Shown: positions 51,601 through 58,240 of the stretch, piece after piece
Layout: each line of letters starts with the position of its first letter
How positions within the stretch are numbered: position 1 is the first letter of the stretch
Origin: Raoultibacter phocaeensis
GTDB lineage: Bacteria > Actinomycetota > Coriobacteriia > Coriobacteriales > Eggerthellaceae
Reading direction: 5' to 3'
DNA length: 64,000 bases
Assembly (NCBI RefSeq): GCF_901411515.1
Contig: NZ_CABDUX010000001.1
Span: 1,116,001 to 1,180,000 of the forward strand
Program-made: the position numbers and the translations under genes
The notes under the pieces: model-generated
What the model was told of the DNA's origin: nothing
The model's database searches: none
The model's input: the letters and a program-made list of their open reading frames with translations, nothing else

Positions 51601-52391
51601 TGATCATTCCGGTGTTTCCGGGCAACAACTGCGAATACGACACCGTGCGCGCTTTCGAGCGTGCGGGGGCTGTGGCCGATGTGTTCGTGGTGAACAACCT
51701 CACGCCCGACCGTGTTGCCGAAAGCACCGAGGCGTTGGTGAAAGCTATCAAAAACAGCCAGATCATCATGTTGCCCGGTGGCTTCTCGGGGGGCGACGAG
51801 CCCGACGGCTCGGCCAAATTCATCACGGCGTTCTTCCGTGCTCCCGCAGTCACCGAAGCGGTGCGCGACCTTTTGCAGAACCGCGACGGCCTTATGCTCG
51901 GCATCTGCAACGGGTTCCAGGCGCTCGTGAAGCTCGGCCTCGTGCCGTTCGGCGATATTCGCCCTATGGACGAAACATGCCCGACGCTCACCCATAACAC
52001 CATCGGACGCCATCAGAGCCGCCTTGTGCGCACACGTGTAGCGTCGAACCTTTCGCCGTGGCTTTCGCGCTGTGGAGTGGGCGATATCCATACGGTTGCC
52101 ATCAGCCATGGGGAAGGCCGCTTCGTGGCGAGTCCCGAAATGCTTGCGCAGATGAAAGACGCTGGCCAGATTGCCACGCAGTACGTCGATGCGAACGGCG
52201 TACCGTCGATGGACTTGGACGTGAATCCCAACGGCTCGGTGCTCGCCATCGAGGGTATCACAAGTCCCGACGGCCGCGTCTTCGGCAAAATGGGCCACGT
52301 GGAGCGCAGCGGCGACGGCTTGTACAAAAACGTTCCCGGCAATCTGTACCACCCGATCTTCGAAGGCGGCGTAGGGTACTTCACCGATTAA
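48675..52391 (+). CDS. purL: Phosphoribosylformylglycinamidine synthase, single-chain
   Basis: This 1238-residue enzyme makes FGAM from FGAR, ATP and glutamine. It is the fused form: an N-terminal PurS-like part, two AIRS-type halves (DTYWSDHCRHTTFGTELS and the KNETHNHPTEIEPFGGAATC loop with catalytic His), and a C-terminal class I glutaminase domain from about residue 975, with GNNCEYDT near 983, PGGFSGGDEPDG, and the catalytic Cys near 1078 in GICNGFQALVKLG. Separate purS and purQ genes are therefore unnecessary. ATG 48675 has GGAAGGTAGGG upstream; an upstream TTG frame looks non-coding. A strong terminator follows. Confidence 0.96.
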   Translation: MVSRVYVEKKPGFDVEAQQLHEELQSILGIERLRGLRLVNRYDVEGISETLFEQCVPTVFSEPQTDIASTAMPETCGAYVFAVEYLPGQFDQRADSASECIQLISQGERPVVRSAKVYMLEGDLTESDIAAIKHYVINPIEAREASLEVRDTLQMPQPVPAMVEVLDGFLELDEAGLAAFIEERGLAMDLADIVFCQQYFAEEGRNPTITEIKMIDTYWSDHCRHTTFGTELSVEAIDDEAVRTAFEKYLAMRHELGRDEKPVCLMDMGTIGARYLKAKGILTGLDESEEINACTVRVKVDVDGEEQDWLYLFKNETHNHPTEIEPFGGAATCVGGAIRDPLSGRSYVYQAMRVTGAADPLVPVSETLPGKLPQRKLVTTAAAGYSSYGNQIGLATGQVNELYHPGYAAKRMEIGAVVGATPADHVRRETPAPGDVIVLLGGRTGRDGIGGATGSSKAHTLGSLESCGAEVQKGNAPVERKIQRLFRRKDACELIKRCNDFGAGGVSVAVGELADGLHIDLNRVPKKYDGLDGTELAISESQERMAVALAPEDVDTFLRLAVEENLEATPIATVTEEARVRMEWNGETIVDVSRAFLASNGAPKQQSVRVAEGGAYERTWPGTTLTERMHALVTDLNVASNKGLSERFDSTIGAASVLMPFGGSRQLTPSMAMVAKLPVDGETTTCSGMAWGFNPYLTEANPYVGSYIAVVESVSKLAAAGFTRKDMYLTFQEYFERLRNEPVRWGKPAAAVLGALMAQIDLGIGSIGGKDSMSGSFEDLDVPPTLVSFATAVGSVDRVTSPEFKQVGSRVVRIAPSVYDGVKPAAEGLLEALEIVEGLIGEGSALAVSTPGYGCTAEALFKMCLGNRIGLAMEASVTAEELFSPSYGSFLVELAADAPLPNASEGVCVGVVGTTTEAYAFSAAGETIDLAELQEAWEGKLEPVFPYRAAGDEVETVSFTDALPLTYSGSIAKPRVIIPVFPGNNCEYDTVRAFERAGAVADVFVVNNLTPDRVAESTEALVKAIKNSQIIMLPGGFSGGDEPDGSAKFITAFFRAPAVTEAVRDLLQNRDGLMLGICNGFQALVKLGLVPFGDIRPMDETCPTLTHNTIGRHQSRLVRTRVASNLSPWLSRCGVGDIHTVAISHGEGRFVASPEMLAQMKDAGQIATQYVDANGVPSMDLDVNPNGSVLAIEGITSPDGRVFGKMGHVERSGDGLYKNVPGNLYHPIFEGGVGYFTD

Positions 52392-52398
52392 GAATCGC

Positions 52399-52442
52399 TG
52401 CGGGAAGTTTTTCGGCTGATGTTCGGAAACTTCCCGCATTTC
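52399..52442 (+). terminator. Terminator after purL
   Basis: TGCGGGAAGTTT (52399-52410) pairs perfectly with AAACTTCCCGCA (52427-52438), followed by TTT, starting eight bases after the stop. Confidence 0.88.
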
Positions 52443-52520
52443 CGCCTATTTCGATTGCCGGTTGAAAAGCTGCAAGCGCGAGTGGTCGATCACCATTCAA
52501 CCATTCAAAACACGAACAAA

Positions 52521-52536
52521 TGTTTCACGTGAAACA
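52521..52536. other. parS centromere site 3
   Basis: A perfect TGTTTCACGTGAAACA palindrome in the gap between purL and the next transporter gene. Its 5' flank AAAACACGAACAAA is shared, with one change, by the site at 54271. Confidence 0.9.
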
Positions 52537-52604
52537 CGGCATCTGGCAGAGATGATGTGCTCGATACTGTGTCTTCTAGAGTGCTCGGAAGGCCGCATTT
52601 TCCT

Positions 52605-53723
52605 ATGCTCGATAAGTTGATCACGTTTTTCCGTACTGAAGCAGTGCTCTGCATCGCGGCCGTGTGTGCACTTGCTTCGATGGCGTTCGTTCCCCCCGAC
52701 GCCTCGTATGCTACCTATATCGATACGCGGGTGCTCATTCTGCTTTTTAGCCTCATGGCTGCCGTGTCGGGTCTCAAGGAATGCGGACTTTTTTCGATAC
52801 TTGCACAAAAGCTGCTCGAAAGCAAACGACCGATGCGGCTGATAGCACTCACGCTCGTCATGCTTCCGTTCTTTTCGTCGATGCTCGTTACTAACGACGT
52901 TGCCCTTATCGCGTTCGTACCTTTCGCTGTGCTCGTGCTCGCCCATGCCGGGCAGACGCGCCATCTTGCCTGGGTTATCGTTTTGCAGACGATTGCTGCG
53001 AACCTTGGCGGTATGGTAACGCCGATCGGCAATCCCCAGAACCTGTACCTATTTACCTATTATTCGATTACATTTGGTGATTTCCTGCGAGCGCTGCTTC
53101 CGTTCGGCGTGCTCTCGCTGGTTGTGCTGGCAGCGGCATCGATGGCGACGGGCGGCGGATCGACCGACGTGTCGCTTCCCCTTTCGCTATCGCGGGGTGG
53201 AACGAAACGAATTGCCCTTCATGGGATCCTTTTCGCGCTTTCGCTGCTGGCGGTGCTGCGCGTTGTGGAGCCGATCGTTCTGCTTGCGGTGGTCGTATGC
53301 GCCCTTGCGCTATTCGACCGCACGGTTTTCAGGCGCGTCGATTACGGATTGCTGCTCACGTTCGTCTGCTTTTTCGTGTTCGCAGGCAACATGGGGCGGA
53401 TCGAAGCGGTGCGCGAGCTGCTCGAAGCGTGCATGGGCACGCATCCCCTGATAACATCCGTCGCCGCAAGCCAGGTGATCAGCAACGTGCCTGCTGCTGT
53501 GCTTCTGTCGGGTTTCACGGAGACGTGGCAAAGCCTGCTCATCGGCGTCGACCTCGGAGGATTGGGCACTCCCATCGCCTCGCTTGCGAGTCTTATTTCG
53601 CTGCGCATCTATCTGCATGTCGATGGAGCGCGCATTGGGAGGTTCATGCTCGTGTTCGGGGCGGCGAACGCCGTCATGCTCGCGCTGCTACTCGGTTTGT
53701 ACGCGATTTTGTATGTGGTGTAG
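52605..53723 (+). CDS. ArsB/NhaD-type ion transporter, SLC13-like
   Basis: This 372-residue membrane protein has about ten helices and two matching halves with the family motifs: LVTNDVALIAFVPFAV in the first half, NLGGMVTPIGNPQN at the central re-entrant loop, and SVAASQVISNVPAAVLLSGF with GGLGTPIASLASLISLRI in the second. This fits the ion-transporter superfamily of ArsB, NhaD and citrate carriers; the ion is not readable. ATG 52605 is used; GTG 52557 is an alternative in-frame start 16 codons upstream. It is an isolated gene between two parS sites. Confidence 0.82.
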   Translation: MLDKLITFFRTEAVLCIAAVCALASMAFVPPDASYATYIDTRVLILLFSLMAAVSGLKECGLFSILAQKLLESKRPMRLIALTLVMLPFFSSMLVTNDVALIAFVPFAVLVLAHAGQTRHLAWVIVLQTIAANLGGMVTPIGNPQNLYLFTYYSITFGDFLRALLPFGVLSLVVLAAASMATGGGSTDVSLPLSLSRGGTKRIALHGILFALSLLAVLRVVEPIVLLAVVVCALALFDRTVFRRVDYGLLLTFVCFFVFAGNMGRIEAVRELLEACMGTHPLITSVAASQVISNVPAAVLLSGFTETWQSLLIGVDLGGLGTPIASLASLISLRIYLHVDGARIGRFMLVFGAANAVMLALLLGLYAILYVV

Positions 53724-54593
53724 GGATCGGACATTCAAGCGTACTCCAGCAAATAAGATGCTAAACCGACCATCTTTGCCAAGCTGTCTGACAAGATATA
53801 AACCAACCTTGACACAATGAATGGCAAGATAGAATTTTTTCGGCGTATCGTTTTCGTGCAGCCGTTGCTGGAAAGATCAAAGAAACTTTCGAAAAGGATA
53901 GTCTTGCTGTGTTCGAGCGCAGTCTTTCGCTTGGATCCATCCAGCCACCCGCACGCGGTATGGTAAACACGGGAGTTGGGTTCGTCGCTGCGTGAAAACA
54001 TACCGCATGTATCAAGAGATGCATCGTGTCATCACGCAGAGCTATCCAAACCCCTATTCCTTTTTAACTTTGAAGATGAAAGGCAGAAGTCCTACAGTTT
54101 ATTCCTGCTGGCAGATGCGATTGCCGCGTTTTGTTTCCAGGATCCCAGGCCATAGAAGGGCAGTTCCCTTTCTTGACGAAATCCAAAAAGTGTTTGATGG
54201 GGTCTGCCCCTTCGCCGTCTCGTTTGTTTTTCAACTATCGGTCGAGAAGTTAACAGAAAACACGAACACATGTTTCACGTGAAACATCTGGTTTCGCACT
54301 GTGGCGGTGCTAGCGGTTCGCTTGTCCTTGCCGCGATCTCTTTGTGTAAAACGACCGAATAGCCCCCATTCCCTTTCGGCATAGTTGCGATGGTCTTTTC
54401 GTTTCGCGCACAAGCGAAGCCGGAAGCCATCCCATGCCATCCTCAAGCGCTTCTGCATGCGCATCGGACTTTTTCGTATGCCTTCACACCCTTTTATAAT
54501 CGCTGGTCAACGGGGTAGATCGACGGTCTCTGCTGCTTGGTTTTTACACGGCCATCAGCGCAGACGGTTGTGAGACGAGAGAAGGGAGTGTGC
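53724..54593. other. Long gene-poor region before the molybdoenzyme cluster
   Basis: This 870-bp stretch has lower GC than its neighbours. No complete gene is supported. A plus-strand frame after 53820 (segment AGKIKETFEKDSLAVFERSL) looks protein-like but has no start codon, so a decayed gene is possible. A parS site is at 54271-54286. TATAAT at 54495-54500 could be the -10 of the operon beginning at 54594, but no good -35 is seen, as is common for activator-dependent promoters. Confidence 0.45.
54271..54286. other. parS centromere site 4
   Basis: A perfect TGTTTCACGTGAAACA palindrome about 300 bases before the molybdoenzyme operon and only 1.75 kb from the third site, so the two probably act as one ParB-loading cluster. 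Confidence 0.9.
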
Positions 54594-56918
54594 ATGAGAA
54601 AGGGAATGAATCCTGATCTCTATCGCGAAGAGTGGCAATGGCAAGAAGGGGATATGACGGTCACGCGCAGTTGCCAGTGGTCTGGACCCGGATGCCATCA
54701 AGGCTGCAACGTGCTGTTCTACACCAAGGACGACAAGCTCGTGAAAATCGAGGGCGATCCGCGTTCGGCAGTGAACGAAGGCAGGCTGTGCATGCGCTGC
54801 CTCGCCATGGTCGAGGCGGTCAACCATCCCGACCGCATCCTGCATCCGCTCAGGCGCGTGGGCGAGCGCGGCGAGAACAAGTGGGAAGAAATCACGATGG
54901 ACGAAGCATACGCCATCATCGCCGAAAAGGCGCGCGAGGTTACCGAAGAATACGGTCCCAAGTCCATCGTTACCGGTATCGGTACAGGGCGCAACGCCAC
55001 GTGGCAGACGTCTTCGCTCGCATTCGCTGGGTTCAAGACGCCTAACGATACGGCCGGTATGCTTTCGGGCGACTGCTGCTACACGCCCCGCCTGCAGGCT
55101 ATGAACGCCATCTTCGGCTCCGACTTCATCGCCGACTGCGCCCAGCTTTCTGCAGAGCGCTTCGACGATCCTGAGTATCGCCGTCCCGACGTTATCCTCA
55201 ACTGGGCGTGCAATCCGGTCGTTTCCAACGCCGATGGGTTCTTCGGACATTGGATCATCGATTGCATGCAGCACGGCTCCAAGCTCTTCGTGGTTGACAC
55301 CCGCGTTACGTGGATGGCTGCTCATGCCGACATCTTCTTGCAGCTGCGTCCCGGCACCGACGCCGCGGTCGCTTTGGGCATCTGCAACGTGATGCTGCAA
55401 GAAGACCTCTACGATAAAGATTTCTGCGACAAGTGGGTCTACGGCATGGAGGCTTTAGAGGAGCGCGCTTCTGCTTACACGCCCGAAGTTGTTGAGAAGA
55501 TCACTTGGGTTCCCGCAGAAAAGATCGTCGAAGCAGCCCGCTACCTGGGGCAAGCGGGCACGGTCGCTTTGCAGTGGGGATTGCCGCTCGACCAGACGAA
55601 ATGGGCTGTTGGCGCTTCGCTCGCCGTTGCCGCTGTCGAAGTCCTTACGGGCTCCATCGACGTACCCGGCGGGTTCGTGAACGTGAAGTACGGCCACGTG
55701 CAGTCCGATATCCGCGAGAACATTTGCAAGGGTATGGGCAAAGAGGTGCGCGAAGGCCGTCTGGGCGACGGCAAATACGCGCTGCGCACGGTCGGTTTCG
55801 GGCCGCATTCCATGGGAGACGACATCCTGCTCGCCATGGAAACCGGCGAGCCCTATCCCATCAAGATGGGCTTTCTCTGCTCCACCAACAGCTTCATCAA
55901 CATGGCAGGCGAATCCAAGCGCGTCTACGAGGCGTGGCAGAAGGTTCCGTTCGTGGTCGTGTGCGATCTGTTCATGACGCCGACGGCTGCCGGCTGCGCC
56001 GATATCGTGCTGCCGATCGCCATGGGGTGCGAGCGTTGGGGTATCCGCGCCTGGTTCACCCCGCTGCGCGCCATCAACAAGATACTCCAAGCGGGCGATG
56101 CTCGCGGCGATGAGCAGATCATGCTCGAGCTCGGCCAGATCCTCAATCCTGACATGTTCTTCTGGGATACCGTACCCGAGATGAACGAATACGTGATGAA
56201 GAACCTCTCCTCGATGCCCTTCGACATCACGTGGGAAGAGCTGCAGGAGAAAACACTCGTATACCCGAAGTTCCAGTACCGCAAGTACGAGACGGGCGAC
56301 ATGCGCTTCGACAAGCAGCCGGGCTTCAACACGACCACGGGGCGCATCGAACTGTACTGCACCATGTACGATTCGGCGGGCATCGATCCCTTGCCGAGCT
56401 TCAAGGAGCCTACGTGCAGTCCCATCTCGGCTCCCGAAGAGGCCAAAGAGTATCCTTTCGTGCTCACCACAGGCCGCCGCAGCTGGGAGTTCTTCCACTC
56501 CGAGCATCGTCAGCTCAAATCGATACGCGAATTCCATCCATGGCCTCTGTGCGAAATCAATACGCAGGATGCCGAAGCGCTTGGTATCAACGACGGCGAT
56601 TGGGTGTATCTGGAAAACCAGTGGGGCAAGGTTATGCAGAAAGCCGAGGTATCCGACGGCATTCTGAGGGGCACCATCATGGCCGAGCACGGATGGTGGT
56701 TCCCCGAACGCTCAGGCAAGCTCGAAGATGGCCTGTACGGCGCATTCGATTCGAACATCAACTGCCTGACCATCCAAAACGACATGGCGACAGCGGGATA
56801 CGGATCGTCCTATAAAACCCAAATGTGCAAAGTCTACAAGGTCGAGGATGGGACCGAGCCGCAAGGCGATATGCCCGAAAACGTCGGGCGCAACCAATTC
56901 GACGTCGTGAACCGCTAG
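54594..56918 (+). CDS. Cytoplasmic molybdopterin enzyme, catechol dehydroxylase / transhydroxylase-like
   Basis: This 774-residue DMSO-reductase-superfamily protein has no Tat signal, so it should stay in the cytoplasm. The N-terminal Fe-S site is unusual: instead of C-x2-C-x3-C-x27-C it has PGC34-H-x2-C38-x27-C66-x2-C69 (plus Cys27). The body has molybdopterin segments (IVTGIGTGRNATW, VILNWACNPVVSNADG and LPIAMGCERWGIRAW) and the C-terminal dinucleotide-binding domain starts near YPFVLTTGRRSWEFFHSEHR. The short CHxGC/RLCMRC signature, small ferredoxin partner and nearby MFS carrier are as in soluble Eggerthellaceae catechol dehydroxylases and pyrogallol transhydroxylase. Removal of a phenolic hydroxyl is the leading hypothesis. 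ATG 54594 has GAAGGGAG upstream. Confidence 0.88.
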   Translation: MRKGMNPDLYREEWQWQEGDMTVTRSCQWSGPGCHQGCNVLFYTKDDKLVKIEGDPRSAVNEGRLCMRCLAMVEAVNHPDRILHPLRRVGERGENKWEEITMDEAYAIIAEKAREVTEEYGPKSIVTGIGTGRNATWQTSSLAFAGFKTPNDTAGMLSGDCCYTPRLQAMNAIFGSDFIADCAQLSAERFDDPEYRRPDVILNWACNPVVSNADGFFGHWIIDCMQHGSKLFVVDTRVTWMAAHADIFLQLRPGTDAAVALGICNVMLQEDLYDKDFCDKWVYGMEALEERASAYTPEVVEKITWVPAEKIVEAARYLGQAGTVALQWGLPLDQTKWAVGASLAVAAVEVLTGSIDVPGGFVNVKYGHVQSDIRENICKGMGKEVREGRLGDGKYALRTVGFGPHSMGDDILLAMETGEPYPIKMGFLCSTNSFINMAGESKRVYEAWQKVPFVVVCDLFMTPTAAGCADIVLPIAMGCERWGIRAWFTPLRAINKILQAGDARGDEQIMLELGQILNPDMFFWDTVPEMNEYVMKNLSSMPFDITWEELQEKTLVYPKFQYRKYETGDMRFDKQPGFNTTTGRIELYCTMYDSAGIDPLPSFKEPTCSPISAPEEAKEYPFVLTTGRRSWEFFHSEHRQLKSIREFHPWPLCEINTQDAEALGINDGDWVYLENQWGKVMQKAEVSDGILRGTIMAEHGWWFPERSGKLEDGLYGAFDSNINCLTIQNDMATAGYGSSYKTQMCKVYKVEDGTEPQGDMPENVGRNQFDVVNR

Positions 56919-56930
56919 AAGGGAGGAGAC

Positions 56931-57266
56931 ATGTTGAACGGCTTGCTTATCAATTACAACTTCTGCACCGGCTGCCATAGCTGCGAAATGGCGTGCAAGG
57001 TGGAACACGGTTTCGAAGAGGGGGAATGGGGCATCAAGCTTACCCAGCAAGGTCCCAACCTCATCAAAGACGACACGTGGGAATTCAACTTCATACCCAC
57101 ACCGACCGACCGCTGCGACCTGTGCGCCGATCGTGTGAAGGAAGGACGCCTTCCCACATGCGTGCATCACTGCCAGGGCCTGTGCATGGAATACGGCCCG
57201 GTAGACGAGCTGGCAAAGCAGATGACGTCGTCGCACATGGTGCTGTTCGTACCGTGTGAGGAATAG
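56931..57266 (+). CDS. Small two-cluster [4Fe-4S] subunit
   Basis: This 111-residue ferredoxin-like protein has two cysteine groups: Cys12-x2-Cys15-x2-Cys18-x3-Cys22 (FCTGCHSCEMAC) and a second set around DRCDLCADRVKEGRLPTCVHHCQGLC. It is much shorter than the four-cluster DmsB type at 10051 and fits the small subunit of the soluble dehydroxylase/transhydroxylase class, feeding electrons to the enzyme encoded just upstream. It starts 12 bases after that gene with GGGAGGAG. Confidence 0.92.
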   Translation: MLNGLLINYNFCTGCHSCEMACKVEHGFEEGEWGIKLTQQGPNLIKDDTWEFNFIPTPTDRCDLCADRVKEGRLPTCVHHCQGLCMEYGPVDELAKQMTSSHMVLFVPCEE

Positions 57267-57275
57267 GGGACAGGC

Positions 57276-57503
57276 ATGAACAGAGAAGACGTTGCAGAAA
57301 AGTACGGCGAACTGGTGAGCGATTGGTTCTGCGTGGAAGCCTACATCAAGGACGGTGATCTGTACTACCGCTACGATGCAGCCGATCCGGTAACCGAGCC
57401 AGGGCAGATCACGTTTAACAAGATAACCGACGGCGTTTCGGAGCCCGTGCAGGTGACGACGGTTGAATTCCACGAAGCTCAAAAGGGCGACAAATTGAAA
57501 TAG
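57276..57503 (+). CDS. Small acidic protein, paralogue A
   Basis: This 75-residue protein is not recognised. It has the pattern EKYGELVSDWFCVEAYIKDG, then LYYRYDA, and a C-terminal HEAQKGDKLK. The gene at 57617 encodes a clear paralogue (VEAYLLDGALYYRYE, YKAQKNGEKVK), so the two come from a duplication. It lies ten bases after the Fe-S subunit gene in the same operon. A role in assembly or as an accessory subunit of the molybdoenzyme is only a guess. Confidence 0.78.
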   Translation: MNREDVAEKYGELVSDWFCVEAYIKDGDLYYRYDAADPVTEPGQITFNKITDGVSEPVQVTTVEFHEAQKGDKLK

Positions 57504-57511
57504 GCGGATGG

Positions 57512-57546
57512 ACCTGCGCCCGAAGCCTGTTTGCCCGGGCGCAGGT
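57512..57546 (+). repeat. Intercistronic hairpin
   Basis: ACCTGCGCCCG (57512-57522) pairs perfectly with CGGGCGCAGGT (57536-57546) in the gap between the two small paralogues. Without a T tract it may stabilise the upstream mRNA or reduce read-through. Confidence 0.55.
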
Positions 57547-57616
57547 TCGCTGATGGTGAATACAGGACCGAAAGCCCTTGCCGGTTGATTCAGGCGGCAA
57601 GGCGGAAGGGGTTGTG

Positions 57617-57856
57617 ATGGAGCCTCAAGAGATCAAGAAACGCTACGCGGATCTGCTTGCTGCCGAATCGACGGTGGAGGCGTACCTTCTCGACGGTGCG
57701 CTGTACTACCGCTACGAATGGCTCAACGAAGTCGAAATGATGCCCGAAATTGTGTACTACCGTCTCGCCGGCGACGAAGATCCCGATACAAAAGGCGAGA
57801 TCGTTCCTTTGGGCAGGTACTACAAGGCCCAGAAAAACGGCGAGAAAGTCAAGTAA
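57617..57856 (+). CDS. Small acidic protein, paralogue B
   Basis: This 79-residue paralogue of the protein at 57276 shares the VEAYxxDGxLYYRY centre and the AQKxGxKxK end. It differs in its middle (LNEVEMMPEIVYYRLAGDED). ATG 57617 is chosen for GGAAGGGG upstream; an earlier ATG at 57578 has no good site. Keeping both copies suggests distinct partners, possibly the two molybdoenzymes of the cluster. Function unknown. Confidence 0.78.
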   Translation: MEPQEIKKRYADLLAAESTVEAYLLDGALYYRYEWLNEVEMMPEIVYYRLAGDEDPDTKGEIVPLGRYYKAQKNGEKVK

Positions 57857-57910
57857 GCACGAGTCCGTCGAAGGGATGGCCCGTGCGAGGTAAGCATAAG
57901 GAGTTTCACC

Positions 57911-58144
57911 ATGTGTTTTAGACCAGCAGATACGCAAACGGCAAAGAAGCAATGCCCAGAATGCGGAGCGGAAAACGGCTACTTCGACGCGAAGTGCACG
58001 GCGTGCGGGGCAGAACTATCTGCCGGCAGCCCACCTGCCATGGGCGCTCCCGGACGGCCTGGCGCTCCGAGCGCGCCAGGTGCTCCGAAACCCCCGGGAG
58101 CACCTGCAGCCCCCGGAGCGCCGAAGGCTCCCGGCGCACAGTAA
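57911..58144 (+). CDS. Zinc-ribbon protein with collagen-like Gly-x-Pro tail
   Basis: This 77-residue protein starts MCFRPAD, then has a rubredoxin-like zinc ribbon (Cys15-x2-Cys18 and Cys29-x2-Cys32), and from about residue 45 to the end a run of Gly-Ala-Pro-type triplets (GAPGRPGAPSAPGAPKPPG and more). I recall MCFRP-starting zinc-ribbon proteins beside molybdoenzyme genes in this family of bacteria, but cannot verify that here. The tail is too short for a stable collagen helix and may be a flexible linker or binding segment. ATG 57911 follows AAGGAG. Confidence 0.8.
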   Translation: MCFRPADTQTAKKQCPECGAENGYFDAKCTACGAELSAGSPPAMGAPGRPGAPSAPGAPKPPGAPAAPGAPKAPGAQ

Positions 58145-58240
58145 CGGGTTTACAGCGAAGGCTGTGCGCGGGGAATGCGGGAGCGGGCAGTGTGCGTGGG
58201 TGTACGTCGGTAGAGCGGGGATCAACAAGGGGGAATCGTC

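Noticed and set aside
53735-54282. Overlapping 87-96 residue frames in the gap before the molybdoenzyme cluster
   Set aside because: They lie on opposite strands, lack ribosome sites and run into the parS site; none resembles a known protein.
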